Counted from the first letter of the stretch, positions 27,455-40,539 are shown. The stretch is 64,000 bases of DNA from Fomitopsis serialis (GCF_022376445.1 NW_025954987.1:365573-429572); one strand, 5' to 3'. Notes: generated by a model from the sequence alone, not told the origin. A program made the numbers and translations.

Positions 27455-28762
27455 ATGCAAAGCTCATGGCAAATGTCGAATGAAGGCGACCGTGACCAGT
27501 CTCGACTACTCTCGTCATTGGCTGTAGATGGCTATGAGGTCGTCGGGGACCACACTGTGAACGAGGAGGAAGTTGCCATTGCGTACGCACTATTTCCAAC
27601 ATTCAAATTTGGATATTTCATCAAAGTACACCGTAACACAGCGTAATGGGAGCCACTGGCTCCGGAAAGTCTACGGTCAGCCTGAGAACCTCGGAGCGAC
27701 TATTGTCGTGGCCTTGATACTCATACTGCGCAGTTCATCAACCTTCTCAGCTGCTCAGATCTCGCCGTTAGCGACGGTCTCAAGTCATGCACCAGTCAAG
27801 TCGAGTTCTCAGAGCGTTCGGCTTGACCGGTAGGACTGTCAGGCTCATAGACACCCCGGGCTTTGACGACACTACGCGGACCGATACGGAGGTGCTGAAA
27901 ATGATAGCTGTCGCGCTGTCCCAAATGTAAGTGACGTCTTGAACAATGAGGCCGCGCTTTTGCTCATTGCAATGTCAGGTACGAAGATGGACACAAGCTA
28001 AGCGGTATCATCTACATGCAGCGCATCTCCGACTTCCGCATGACTGGGATCTCCAGGCGCAACTTCCACCTCTTCCGCAAGCTCTGCGGCGAAGACACGC
28101 TCAAGAACGTCGTCATCGTGACCAACATGTGGGGCGAGGTCAACGCAGAGCGGGGGCTTGCACGCGAGGACGAGCTCGCGTCAGACCCCATGTTCTTCAA
28201 GCCTGCGCTCGAGAAGGGCGCGAAGATGATGCGCCACGACAACACGTACCACTCCGCTGTCACCGTCATGCTTCAGCTTATCCCGAATACGCCTGCACCT
28301 TTGCTCCTCCAGACGGAACTGGTAGAGCAAGACATGGACATCGCCGAGACCGCCGTCGGCGCGGAGCTTGCGCGCGATATAGAAGAGCAAAGGCAGAAGT
28401 ACTGCGAAGAGCTGGGCGAACTGCAGCAAGAAATGCAGGAGGCCTTCCGCGCAGGAGACAGCGAGACGACTGAGGAGCTGCAGACTGTTCAAGAGGAGAC
28501 CAAGGCGAAGGTGGCAACGATCGAGAAGCAAAAGAAAAGCTTCTATGGCACCTTTGCCACCTGGCTGCCACTGTTGCTCCTTGGTGGCGACAGCTGCAGC
28601 CGTCGGGGTGGCCTTACTTGTGGAGCAGCGCCGGCAAGGACGCTCGCGGTCACCTTCACCGTCGCTGTAACATTTTCATGGGAGCGTAGCTTACCAACAC
28701 CTCCTCAACAACCCGAGCTGCGCGGTTATGACATCCGCCGGTGTATGACAACTGACACGTAG
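27455..28762 (+). CDS. AIG1-like/P-loop GTPase with C-terminal coiled coil
   Basis: A basidiomycete-expanded family of small cytosolic or membrane-associated GTPases related to AIG1/GIMAP. Exons: 27455-27582, 27642-27675, 27734-27926 and 27979-28762. Splicing places VAIAVMGATGSGKST (G1/P-loop) over exons 1-2 and FINLLSCSDL at the start of exon 3. LIDTPGFDDTT (G3) comes later in exon 3, and VVIVTNMWGEV (G4-like) in exon 4. A long Glu/Gln/Arg-rich helix follows (about 28330-28550), predicted to be coiled coil. One base appears missing at about 27816 (GAGCGTTCGG, where an extra T restores SERFGLTGRTVRLIDTPG). The last about 70 residues are of low confidence because another frame is equally open after 28550. 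Introns are 52-59 nt. The cellular role is not known for the family in fungi. Confidence 0.82.
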
Positions 28763-29271
28763 CCTCCGAACTTGTACCTTGCATCAGTAGTGTGATAGTG
28801 CCTTTAGGATCTGGGCCTGCGCTTGTAAAGCCCAAAGTATCTGCATACGAGCACGCGAGTCGTGTAAGGAGTCTCGACCGCAGATTGAGAGCGTTGTTTG
28901 CGTGTATTGAGCCTCTGGTGACAAATAGCTACATGGTCTATAAGGTCTGCGGACGGCGAAGTATGTTACAGTACAACCAAGCGCCGAAAAGACACAATAA
29001 ACGCGGTAGAGGACACCGGTAGAACGTAAGATACTGATAGCTACTAACCAAGCGACCATAGAAACAAACCCACCACCCGAGTAGAGAGAACTTCCAAAAA
29101 ACAAGGACCGGACGGCGTATCATGATACCCCTGTACAACAATGTCCAACATAGCAGGTATTCAGTACCGCAGCCAGGAACCTCCGATGTCCTTGGGCGTT
29201 CCGTATATGCGCACGCGCTAAGTCCATGGGAAAGAGTACCAGCCATGCAGCGCGGCCTATCTCTTGCCGCT
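28763..29271. other. Convergent 3' spacer
   Basis: Spacer between two convergent genes, presumably holding both 3' UTRs. No coding feature was found. Confidence 0.45.
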
Positions 29272-31163
29272 CTAACACGCCTGCCACATCTTCACGGAGT
29301 CAATAATGAACGCGCGCTGTTGGACGTTCTGCGGCCAGGTCGCGTACCACGTATCCTGCGCCTGGGCGAAGTCATGCATCGCAGCTGTTCCCAAAGTCAG
29401 CACCCTATTCTACATGATGAACTCATGTACGCACCGCTCGACGCGTCCAGCCAGGTTTGTCCCGGCGCCATCCGGGAACCACCCGTTCGTCCCCCGACTG
29501 CGAGGTCGAGGATGAGGTAGAACGGCTGGTCGAAGGGCGCGACGTTTTCGTGCCGTTCACCCACGGGTTCGGGGTAACGATGTACTCGGAGCCGTTCGCG
29601 ATCGTCTCGGGGAAGTCGCCGCGGTCGAAGAACGGCTCGTTAAACGCGAGCTGCAGCGTGTGGTCGAGCCGCGTGTCGACGTACATCCGCATGAACTCGG
29701 GCGTCCACTCGAGCGAGTATGTGTGGAAGCCATCCGCGTACGTCTTGCGCCGGTTCGTCCACCACCCGTACGTTTTGGAGACACCATTCAGGAAGGAGAA
29801 GGGGCCCCAGTTCAAGGAAGATCTCACGTAGTTGATGCCCCTACAATGGAATGAGCACCGAGGCGCGTGTACCGAAACCTTGTACTCACTGTGCTGGGTA
29901 GTTGATACCGTTGCCGCGCGACTCCATGATGTCAATCTCGCCAGACGCTGGCCAGGCACCGTAGACGTCGTTGACAGGCATCATCCAGATGGCAGGCCAG
30001 AGCCAATCGCCTTGGGGAAGTTTGGCAACGACTTCGACCTTCCCGTACTTGATACTGTGGCTCTTGACGGTTGACATCCGCGCGCTCATGACCGGGTTAA
30101 TCACGGAGCCTGCGCTCGAGTTGGATACGGCTCCGCATGCCGAGTGGTTGGAGTTCGTGCAGCCAGAGATGTTGTAGGTGTAGCCATTCATGACGTGGTT
30201 GTACCCGATGACATCCGAGGTGAGCGTCGGGACGATGTACAGCTGGCCGTCTTGGACGAAGGAGTTGTTGGAGGAGTCCGTCGTCATCTCGAACTCGCCG
30301 TTGCTGCAGATTGTTCGTGAGCTTCGAAATAACAACGTTGTGGACGATGCAACTTACCCAAATCCGCCCATCTCCACATCCCGTGTCCAGGTGTTCTGAA
30401 GGTCAAACGTGTTGAAGTCGTCCTCCATTATGAGGCACAGATTGCCAACGCGGGGGACATTCCTCCATCCAAAGTAACAACGGATGGCTCCCCCGACCAC
30501 GCCGAGCATGGCGACGGTCCAAGTGAGCCACCATGATATCCGCACATAGACGTCCTTGTCAGTGATCCAAGGCTTCTCGACTTCTCCTGTAAGCATCGTC
30601 GAGCGCTGGTGCTTCGGCGAGGGACGGGCGAGCGTCTCTGCCGCGGATGAGCTGTCATACATAGTCGCGCGTCGCGGCATGACCGGAGGCGACATGAAGG
30701 AGTTGCGGATCATCGAGTCCACGCGTGGCATGCTGCCGCGCGACACCTCCCGGACGTTCGGTACGGACGGGATTGACGATGCATGGCGCAAGGTGGAAGA
30801 AGGCTGAGAACCCTTGCGGCGGAGGTTGTCCGAGCCGCCACTACGTACCCGTTGGTGGTGAACACCAGGGGTCCCGGGAACGGTCTGCTCTGCGCTGAAG
30901 TTGACCACGCTTGCTGGAGGTGAGAACGGGTCGGAGGCCTCGCTCCTGGGCGTAGTGGGGACGGATTCGTCCATTATGCTACGCGTCGGAGTCCGGAAGG
31001 GGTCCCTAGGAACTTCTTCAGTCTTGCTGTCGATGAAGAAGAGTGGGGTTGGAGGCTGCAGTGGCGGATGCCGCTTCGACCCATTTGTCGGGGGCGACAC
31101 ATGCGTAGCTGAGCCGTGGGAGGAGGACGCTCGGGAGGACGGAGTGGACGACGATGTCGACAT
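29272..31163 (-). CDS. KRE6/SKN1-type beta-1,6-glucan synthesis-associated protein (GH16 fold)
   Basis: KRE6/SKN1 proteins are type II membrane proteins of the secretory pathway required for beta-1,6-glucan in the wall. Complement exons: 30358-31163, 29890-30303, 29435-29840 and 29272-29384. The N-terminal ~210 residues are Ser/Pro-rich and cytosolic. One membrane span lies at about residues 212-236 (WWLTWTVAMLGVVGGAIRCY). The GH16-like domain follows, with EFEMTTDSSNNSFVQDGQLY, VEVVAKLPQGDWLWPAIWM, the catalytic-type motif GEIDIMESRG (E-x-D-x-x-E) and GFHTYSLEWTPEFMRMYVD. The end is DFAQAQDTWYATWP...KMWQAC. Exon 3 shows about four single-base losses in homopolymers between 29450 and 29550 (for example five C where six are expected at 29491). 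Filling these restores the family sequence, so I regard the gene as intact in the organism. Splice junctions are all GT-AG. Confidence 0.88.
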
Positions 31164-34100
31164 TGCGGGTGGATGGTCAGCCTCGGTAAAGACCAGGGTT
31201 GGACTGAAGGAAAGTAAGCGGCCGTCCTTTGTTGGAGGCGTAGGGAGTGCACAACGGCGTTCATCGAAGGTTTTAGTACTGCGCTACGGAATGCACGGTG
31301 TCACCGTGATGATACTCCAGACTCCCACTGGGTCCCAAGGCACGACGGACATGTCAGCTCTGAACTGGTAATGCTTACGCGTCCCTGACATACGTGCATA
31401 GCCATGCAGGATCTGGTACGGGATGTCAGCAATTATGTCGCGGTGGCTGTTTCGGCGACGCATCAAGGAGGAGTCGCGGGCCAGACTCGACATCTCTGGA
31501 GGATGCGGACGCTCGAAGCATTCCGGAGCCGCTGTACAATTGGGAGAAGATCTGCCAGCAGCCAGGACTCCCATCCCAGGAACAATTCAGTCGCGATCCG
31601 CGTTATATCCGCCGGTGCCTCAGATCATCCCATTCAATAGCTGACACCCGAATGTGGTCGCAGCCACAATGCAGGTGCCCGAACGAGAAAGGAAGGAGAA
31701 CGGGCTTACCGGGGCGTACTAGGACACCTGCCATGCCCGAGGACCAGTCAAGTTGCTCGGTGCGCGGTGGGCGCTCGCCGCGTTGGCAGGATCGACAGCC
31801 GTCTTCCTGGTCTTCTTCACCGACGCTGCATGCAGATACATACACGTCCGGCTCATGGCACAGCTTTCGGAACGAAAGGCACAGCCTGAACAAGCGTGTG
31901 CCAATTGCGAGGTCAGAGTTGACAACGCTGAATCCGCCGAGTGGGACTCCGGCGGGGCTCGAATGAAGAATATGAAGCACCCGTCCATCCAATCCGATCG
32001 GAAATTTCTCTTGAGCCACAGGGTGATGTGTTCACCGCAGGGTCCTTGGAATTATGGCGTCCGTGTGCTGTGCTTGTTCAGACGCGTCCCTTGCTTGTGC
32101 GATAGATAGGACATTACCTCACGAAGCTGTCTGAACTCTGCAGGCGATCCCGCTAGGTTCGTCTCAAACCGGCTTTTTCACCGCGGCGGCAAAGGCCGCT
32201 CGGCGCCGGTCGACATCGATAGAGCAAGACGTGGGGGTCGAAGCGACCCTGGAGGCTATTGACAGTGTTGCAGCCTGGGAACATGCAAGCTGTAAGTAGA
32301 GGCAGAAGGAGGAGAGCTCAGGAGACGCCCATTCAATTCACCAAGTCCGACTTGCTCCTGCGGACTTTCTAAATAAGGACGGAGATTGATCGGTACGGCG
32401 GCGATCAGCGACCGCGTTTGGACATGCTCTCGATGGTCGCGGTTGCAATCTCAGCTGTATTTACCACTCGGAGCAAACGATATTGAGACTTCGCCGATTC
32501 CCTTTCAAACAGATCTTGTGCCTAATTCTTCTGCGGCGGGCCATAATGAAGCCACCGCTATACTGGGCCGAGGTACGATCTATCATAGATCCAGTTCGGA
32601 AGGTACATGTCTCCCCAGCCCCGTGGAGTGAACGTTTGAACTGAGAAGATCCCACGAAACACCGAATTTGACGGCCAGGCCCGACGCGATCAGTCACGTA
32701 GTATTTGAGTTACCAGATCCATTATAGCTTGAACGACTGCGGTAGCAGCGGGCAGGCTACCAGACCAGCCCATATCGACCCGTGCGTGAGCCTCGAGGTG
32801 CGATGTATCGCCTGTCAGACTCAGTTCACAGCTCTGCTGACGCGAGGGTCGGGGGAAGATATGCAATATCACGGATTATCGCCAGTATTTCTCAACTGAG
32901 AACCACGGCCAGGCTCGACCGGTGGATAATCTAGCAGACTTTACGTCTGATCAAGCTATGTAGCATGCGCCACCCAACATCCAGCACAAGCTGCACAGAA
33001 ACACAATCATTGTTCATTCGGCCATCCTTGTGCTTGCCAACCGCCTTCAGAGTCTTCAGCCGCCGTTCATGATGCATGATCATTGACCAAATGCAGACAA
33101 CTCTGCCGTGTCGGCACAGGGCATCAGAAGAACGGATACTCAGGGCTTCCGTTGTACGGGCGCATCTGTTGCGATAAACATAGAACACTATAGAGCCGGC
33201 TCTTGTGAACTTAGCGCTTGCGATAATCCGGAGGCCCCTGCTGAGTGCTACCGAGGCTTCGTAGATTCTTTCCCATGGCATGACGCAGCTTATCATTAAC
33301 CGGCCTGCAGACGAATCAGTGCGAAGCATACAAGCTTAAGTTGTTGGTCGAATTCACCGTCTACAGATCAGTCGATCTGGGAGAGTATAGTCGCACAAAG
33401 GCAACGAACTTACTGCAAAGGCCGTCTTGAACTTACTCTCGCGCCATTAAATGAGCCTACTCGTCGAACACCGTCGAACACCGTCGCTGGCAATATTGAC
33501 AGACACCTGTTTCGTCATCGCGGCCGTCATTAAGCGTCGACTTGTCACGACTTACCGAGGGTCCTGGAACGCAGATGGAACGTAATGCACCGCATTCGCA
33601 GAGGCCTAGGCCTCTGCGAACACACTCCATTGAGTGCCTCGACAATTGTGCGGGTATTCCCGCTCCACAATCCACAGGAAGTTCTTGGGAAGTTATGTCA
33701 ACTCGATCTCCTCAATGACCTCAATTGCTCGTAGGTGCGTACTTATCTTAGGCTCATCCTCCGAGTCGGCCGCGATCATGGATCGAGCAGTCGGGATTGA
33801 CGGGAGATCGATTCAGGACTGCACGCGAGTAAGCATAGTAGTAAGCATACGGTCCCTAAGTCTGTGTGACGCACTGCCGTACTTGCCGATAGATGATTCC
33901 TGGACAACGACAGAGCGTAATATGCGGCGAGTTGCTGGTCAGTGGTCCACTTGGAGCAAGCGTGCGAATGCCTCGTATTGGGTCGACAAACGCCGATACA
34001 ATAGATGGCCATCGTAGCTTTGGATCAGCCCACTCTGTTTCGCGAAAAGACTCTGCAACCTTTTCATGATCAACGACGGAAGCCTTCTTTGTATCAAACA

Positions 34101-36449
34101 GACTTAACCGGGCGTCCCACCGATCCGTGTACCAAACACAGCCCAGACTCAAATTGCCGGGCATTGACGCGGTTCGGAAGATTGCGTAGGTGTTTGCCGC
34201 CTGAGAGCCCCAGGGCATTGAAAATTTCGGCCACTGAGTGGATTCTGGCGGCGAGTCGTCTATTGACAGCGTCGTGAGTACCATAAATCTTGCAACAGGA
34301 AAAGAACTAAACGACTGGGGAATTGTTTGGCCTTGACTTCGACTAACGAACCACAGGGTCTCGTAGGCACCCCCTGACTGGCGTCAAGGCTGTCTCCGTC
34401 GCCCACAAAGTATTGACACTAACTTGGACGTCGGTAGTTTGTAGTGGCCCATCGATTTCAAATGCTCACCTTCACTGAGACACTTGACGCTGTCAGGCAC
34501 CGTATTGGCCAGTCATTGTGTCGAAGCTTGAAGCTTGTTGAGCACGACGTGAGGTGATGGTGCGGCAAGGATACCGCGCGCGTTACCCTCGCCCGGTACA
34601 CGCGTGTCGGTCGGCGTCATGTAGCCCATTTATCGCAGATATAGTCCACACGACGTTGGGCGCGCCTTGGCAGGGTATTGCGAGCGTCGGGTCCGAGGAC
34701 AGAGCGATGTTTCACATAGACACCTACACATCAGTGGTAGAAGAAGAGACGAAGTCTCTTTCCAATTGTCGCGTTCAGTTGAAGTCGTCGATGTCATGCA
34801 GAGTGATCAGCATGCATAGAGGTGAAACCAGGGCGGGGGCGACGTCGCTTGTCAGCCTCGCTATCCCCGTCAGTATCGCTCGATGAGGCGGTATGTCGCC
34901 CGCAAGAAAGTGTATGACTGCAGGCTTGTGCATAGGATATCGAGGTACTATTCGGTCATGAAAAACAACTTCCGGCTGAGAGGACGGCGCCTAGGCGGAG
35001 GTGGCCACATGTAATTAATTATGAACTACTTACCATAAATGTATTGGCGGACAAAGTGTAGTAAACACAGGCGCGATATCCGGGCAGGCGCCGATGATCT
35101 GGGCCAATCCACTTTGCTCTGAATTGTCATCTATCTTGTCGCGCGCGACACATTCTGCTGCTGAATGCACCGAGGATCAAGCGTTCTGACCTGAAATCTG
35201 ACAGACACGCGGATGGTGGATGTTATCCCGCTCGTCTCCGAGCCTGCCGAGGGGGTGCATCCGGATGCGTGGTCCCAGCATTCTCGACTGCCAGTGGTAT
35301 GTGTGTCGTCCAATTTGGTGGGGATCCTTCACACATGGGTCTGGGCCGCCCAGCGATATGTGCTACCAACGTGTACAGGACCTAGGTTCATTAGGACGCC
35401 GCCCCGACGATGCCTCAGCGGAGATAGTAAACGTGGAATACCAGCGAGACTTCTGTCAATCGTCTTACTGACCCATTGCTACTCCTGCATGTCCGCAGTT
35501 GATGCCCTCGAGCTTTCGCACCGTCGAGATCTGGAGTCCGTTGGCCGACGGTTCGCACCATTTCCGCTTCACGACTACCTTTCCCGAGCCGAGGAATGGG
35601 TACATGACTGAACTCTGCCGTAAAATGCTACACATTGCGCCAACCTTCCCCTTCTCCGTTTGCTATGCCCGATGCCTTGGTGGCCAAGCTGCTCTCTCAG
35701 CCGCTCCCCCTTCCGAAGGTTCCGAAGGAACCAGAACTCGAACGTGTTCCCGGCCTCGAAGAGATTGATCCTGTCTTTCCAGCACTCCGGGAATGCAGAA
35801 TCTTCCACCATCGAACAGTCTGATATCAAGGCACACAGGGCACGTACGCGTCTCCTTCGGGTTTGTCTCCCTTTTTGCCGTCAACTTCCCATACGTCAGC
35901 GCCCGCGTTGTCGATGGGCGTCACACGAGGAATCCTGTATGCGGTGCATCGTAACGATATATCGGCTCACTAAGTCCGCTGTGGCCGTCTGAGCCCGCGA
36001 TGAATGCTTACCAGGCCATTCCAGATCTCGCATTCAATGTCGCACCTGTTGTCTGTCATGCCGTCTCGGACCAGTCATCCCAGGCACCTTGTGCTGACAT
36101 CGAGTCTGCCCTGGCCACACTGTCGTTCCAGGACGATTGTATTACCGCACGACATCTACACAGGTCTGCGGCTTGGTTTGTTTTCATTCTACTGTGTCAC
36201 TAGTATTGGGAGGCCGGGATCGGAGCTGTCGGAGGACATCCCACGTACCTGCATGTTTTTGACGAACATTGAGTCCAACCCAAATCGGAGGCATACTTAT
36301 GTCGCCCTCCTTATAAGCCATCCTACAGTCTCATCGCAAATCGACCGCCCGCATCACTCGGTTCTAGGTGAGCTTGGCCACAAGCAAGCGTCTACTTCCC
36401 CGTCTTCCTGGGTGCCATTCGTTATCATTCACTCTACACCGCGACGACC
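31164..36449. other. 5.3-kb stretch without a confidently identified gene
   Basis: Several open stretches exist on both strands: 31753-32109 plus, 33856-34284 minus, and 35213-35830 in either direction. None shows a known domain, a convincing chain of exons or a conserved signature. The minus-strand stretch 33856-34284 (LSLGCVWYTDRWDARLSLFD...) is the most protein-like. A 26-bp perfect palindrome sits at 33595-33620. The interval may hold eroded genes or untranslated regions. Confidence 0.4.
33595..33620. repeat. Perfect 26-bp palindrome
   Basis: The two 13-bp half-sites (ttcgcagaggcct and its exact complement) abut with no spacer, centred on cctagg. It could be a dimeric protein binding site or a chance structure. 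It lies outside any gene I can name. Confidence 0.75.
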
Positions 36450-39400
36450 ATGGACTACGACGCGTACGACGCTTTGCTCCACCACGTCTTCAAGCAGGTA
36501 AGTCTCCAGCACTGTCTTCTACCATACCTCTCTGACATCTGGTATAGACCAAGGCGACGCCTGGTTCAAGCCCTCGGAAGAGAATGTACACGCGGGTGTC
36601 TGCTTGCGTGTTGACGCCGGACGCTTCCGTGTCTTCCCTTACGAGAACCCTTACCTCGAGCCGTTTGAGGCTGCCATAAGGCAGCTCAACCCGGTAGTGG
36701 CTGTCAAGATTCGTAGTGCTGCTATTCATGCGGCACTCACCACTGTGTGAGCTCTCAGGCTCTCCTTGATATTAACTCGGGCTGCGCTAATGTGTCGACA
36801 CTTATGCAGCAAGGACGATGCGGATGCCATCTTCATTGATGTCGATACCCGCATTCAGATCTGGAAACGATGACGTTCTTGCCCCGTGCTGACAAGGAAC
36901 AGTGTGCTGCATTCATCGTAGGGTTTCCTCTTTCTTCCTGACATTCGCTGATGCGTTCCACAGCGCGACGAGTCCGTCCTTGTCGTCTGGTCCTATGCGC
37001 TCGACACCATCATCCCAACCTGTCGCGAGCTGGAGGAAAAGCTCATACATCTCGTATGGAAGCAGCGTAACGCATTCGGTTCTCTCGCGTCCTCGATGGC
37101 GTCGACCAACGTCTCCGATTCGAATGTCAACCTGACAGAGAAGCAGGCGCCAGTCGTTACCGAGAAGGAGGTCGCCGAGCTTGCACAGCAGAAGGAGAAC
37201 TCCAGGACGAAGAAGCGGAATTGTGGCATCTTCAGCTACTGGGTGTCGTCGAAGGACAATGACTCGGAGAAGACCGCGAGCAACAGGCCAATAAGATTGT
37301 TTGCGCCCGTGTATGGTGGTCTGGCCGCTGCCTTGTCGACCTGTAAGTGATCACGCTCGATCAATGGTGCGCTGCTAACTGACGGTGCTTGGCAGTCTTC
37401 ATCGCCAGCGGTATTGCAACGGTGATAGAGGAGTCGGTGTTGGACGACACGTACGTCCGATGGGCCCTCTGCGTGACTATCCCGTTCTTGTTCTGCGTCT
37501 CCCTGGTAAGTGATCTGGCATCCGATATGTCCTCAATGCTAAAGATTGCTGTTGCTAGTTCTTTTCTGGACAGATCATCACGAACATTTCCTTCATGCTC
37601 GGACCCGTCGCTCAGTTCCACGAGAACTCCAAGTACTACTCTGCCATCCACCCTGCACCCAACAAGCTCGTGGACTCGAACCTGCCACATATCACGGTCG
37701 AGATGCCAGTCTACAAGGAGAGCCTGAAGGAGACTATGTGAGTATCTTTTCGATCGTCGTCTCGATCATGCAGGGTCTTCGTGCAGATTAGCTCGCGGAC
37801 GCAGTCGCCGCTGCCGTCGTCGGCCTGCTGTGCTGTTCCATCATGTGTTGTCATGTTTAGCATATCGCGAGGAACGGCTGCACCGGGGATCATGTGCTGT
37901 CCGCCCTCGACGATCGCGCTTCACGCGGGATGTCGATTAAGCTCGAATGGACCTTGAGCTTATTCTCGATTCTTCCTCTGCATATGCGTCATTTCGGCGT
38001 CATCGGAGTCTGACGGGGCTTTTACAGCGCTCCCTCTGTGTATTCCTTGAAGAAGGCGATGCAGACATACGCGAGGCAAGGCGGCACTTCCTCCATCTTC
38101 GTCCACGACGATGGTCTCCAGCTCATCAGCGAGGAAGACCGCCAGGCGCGTATCGCTTTCTACGCGGACCACAACGTTGGCTGGGTCGCCCGTCCGCCGC
38201 ACGACAGCTCTCCGGATGGGTACAAGCGCGCCGGTCGCTTCAAGAAGGCGTCCAACATGAACTACGGCCTCGCTCTCTCGCTCAAGCTCGAGAAGCACTT
38301 GCTCGCACTCGAGGCCGCCGCACGAGGCATGAGTCACGTCGAAGGCGAGGAATCGCTCGAAGACAGGGCGATGAACATGGCCGTCGAGGAGATCTACGAG
38401 GAGAGCGGGAAGCGCTGGCGGCCGTGGGCGTGCAACGGCCGGTCGCTGCGCGTCGGCGAGATCATCCTCATCGTCGACTCGGACACGATCGTCCCCGAGG
38501 ACTGCTTCCGCGACGCCGCGCGCGAGCTGTACGAGTGCCCCGAGGTCGCGATCATCCAGCACGAGTCGGACGTCATGCAGGTCGCGCACCACTACTTCGA
38601 GAACGGCATCGCGCACTTCACGCGCAGGATCAACAAGTGTATCTCGATGGGCTGTGCGAACGGTGAGGTCGCGCCGTTCGTGGGGCACAATGCGTTCCTG
38701 CGCTGGTCGGCCCTCCAGGACGCGGCGTTCGTCGACCCTGAGGATGGAGTGCAGAAGATCTGGTCCGAGTCGAACGTGTCGGAGGACTTCGATATGGCTC
38801 TGCGCCTGCAGCTCAAGGGGTACATGATCCGGTGGTCGACGTACTCGGAGGGTGGCTTCAAGGAGGGCGTCTCGCTGACGTGCGACGACGAGCTGAATCG
38901 ATGGCAGAAGTACTCTTACGGTGAGCGAGATGTTAGGCGTCTTTCTCTGACATGCTGACTGACATGCGTGCAGGCTGTAATGAGCTGATCTTCAACCCTC
39001 TCGTTCACTGGTGGCACATGGGCCAATCACCAAGCAGCTTCGCGTCTTCATCTGGTCCGCCGCCCCCGTTCACTACAAGGTTAGCATGTTGTCCTACATG
39101 TTCTCATACTGTAAGTCGTAAAGCCGTCTCCACGATATGCTATAACTCATTCGTACATTAGACGGTCTCGCTGCCGCCGCCATCCTGTCAACGTTGAACT
39201 ACTTCCTGCTCGGGTGGAACCTCCCAGTCGACGGCTTCTACCTCCATAGTTTCGAGATCTGGCTGGCATGTACCGTCGTCTTTCCAGGCGCCGGTAACGT
39301 CGGCTTCACGCTCCTTGAATACCGTCTCGGCCAACGCAGTCTCTTCGACTCCCTTATCGAGAACCTCACTTGGGTGCCCTTCTTGTGAGTATCTTCACCC

Positions 39401-39774
39401 GTGCTTTCTGCGTTCAACATACTCACGCCCTGCGCAGTTTCTTCTTCTTCGGCGGCCTTTCCATCCATCTCTCGCAAGCGATCCTCGCACACATGTTCTC
39501 CTACGACATCAGCTGGGGCGCGACCAAGAAAGAGGTCGAGCGCTCCAACTTTTGGCTCGAGGTGCCCAAGATCCTCAAGCGCTTCTGGCTCGCGCTCGTC
39601 ATCTGCTTGTTGCTCGTTGCAGTCATGATCATCTTCAGCACGTCCGCAATCCCCTCGGGCTGGCAGATCTTCAGCTGGGACTGGGCCGTCATCCTCCCGC
39701 TCGCCATCACCATCGGCTGCCACCTTCTCTACCCGATTGTCCTGAACCCGTGGTTCATGATCTTCTCTTACTAG
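36450..39774 (+). CDS. Glycosyltransferase family 2, chitin-synthase-like membrane protein
   Basis: A processive GT2 that probably makes a cell-wall polysaccharide at the plasma membrane. Exons: 36450-36497, 36548-36746, 36810-36917, 36964-37342, 37396-37505, 37559-37737, 38028-38920, 38973-39110, 39162-39384 and 39438-39774, about 870 residues. Layout: a cytosolic N-terminal domain (MDYDAYDALLHHVFKQ...), two spans (LAAALSTFFIASGIATV; WALCVTIPFLFCVSLFF), then the catalytic domain. That domain carries VEMPVYKESL, HDDG, ILIVDSDT, VGHNAFLRW, EDFDMALRL and NRWQKYSYG. Five C-terminal spans end PWFMIFSY. Chitin synthases use D,D,D and Q(Q/R)xRW; here the third Asp motif and a divergent RW motif are visible, so the polymer is uncertain. 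Single bases seem missing at about 36549, 36861 and 39023. Intron 6 is 290 nt; the others are about 45-63 nt. Confidence 0.9.
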
Positions 39775-40212
39775 GCTGGGGTGAGAACGAACATTGGCTA
39801 TATCTATGCCACTCTTCTGTCATTTGTACGGACTTAACGTGTATCTCGCGCACGACGTAGAGTCTCGGTATTGACATAGAACACTGTCTCTGTAGTATCC
39901 TGTGTCCATAGGTTGTACGCACACCTCCCACCTGTCCTTTCTATGTACATTAGTACTCGTCGGTCGTGGTTTCGCTTTGGGCTTGAGTGGTCTCGCTGAT
40001 TAGGTTACTTGTCCTCTAGAACAAAAGGAATTAATATCAGATATACTACACGATGACGAGGATATGCGAATGCGACAGTAGCCGGCCTGTGCAGTAACTG
40101 GGATGCGGGAAAGCGACGCAAAGCGAAAGTACAAATGATCAGAATTCCATGTCCACTGGTCCGTAGCATGCACTCCAGATCCCAGGCAACGCGCTGCTTG
40201 GTGTCACAATTG
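39775..40212. other. 3' flank of the GT2 gene; start of duplication block 3 at about 39965
   Basis: Non-coding. The segment gctttgggcttgagtgg...cacgatgac (about 39970-40055) recurs at about 47367-47452 and marks the left end of a direct duplication. Confidence 0.55.
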
Positions 40213-40539
40213 CTAGCTCTTTCCTGGCACCTGCATACTCGGCTGGGGACTTGGCTCTGTGCGCTGGCCCGACGCAGCGATCAGCGGCTCGCACTCATCC
40301 GGTGCGAACGGAGAGGATTCATCTGCTTGGAGACGGTCCGAATGCCTGCCACACTTGCAAGCACATTGACATAGATGCTCTGTGCACGCATGTCCTAGGT
40401 ATCACGTTAGAAAATCGAGAAAGGAGCACCTCTGACACTCACGAACACTAGCGAGGTCAGTCAAGACACCCGCCATAACATCGAGGCAAGCGATGCAAGC
40501 TATCGAGATGACACTAGACAGGACTCCGTCGTCGGACAT
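40213..40539 (-). CDS. Small Cys-rich single-span protein, function unknown
   Basis: Complement of two exons, 40443-40539 and 40213-40394, with a 48-nt GT-AG intron, coding 92 residues. The N-terminal half is hydrophobic (VISIACIACLDVMAGVLTDLA), a span or uncleaved signal. A Cys/His cluster follows (HACTEHLCQCACKCG) and then an acidic, Pro-rich tail ending GKS. The exons join in phase, start with ATG and stop with TAG, and the intron has good borders. The first exon recurs at 47490-47595, where the second exon is missing. The cysteine spacing could favour metal or lipid attachment, but I cannot name the family. Confidence 0.6.

Noticed and set aside
28181..28571. Minus-strand open frames opposite the GTPase gene
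   Set aside because: The plus strand carries recognisable GTPase motifs with matching introns. These are shadows.
31753..32109. Plus-strand ORF with a hydrophobic segment
   Set aside because: Single open frame without neighbouring exons, domain or duplicate. Another frame on the minus strand is equally open.
37960..38688. 242-codon open frame on the minus strand
   Set aside because: It lies exactly antisense to the conserved GT2 catalytic exon. Its composition is explained by GC-rich codon bias.
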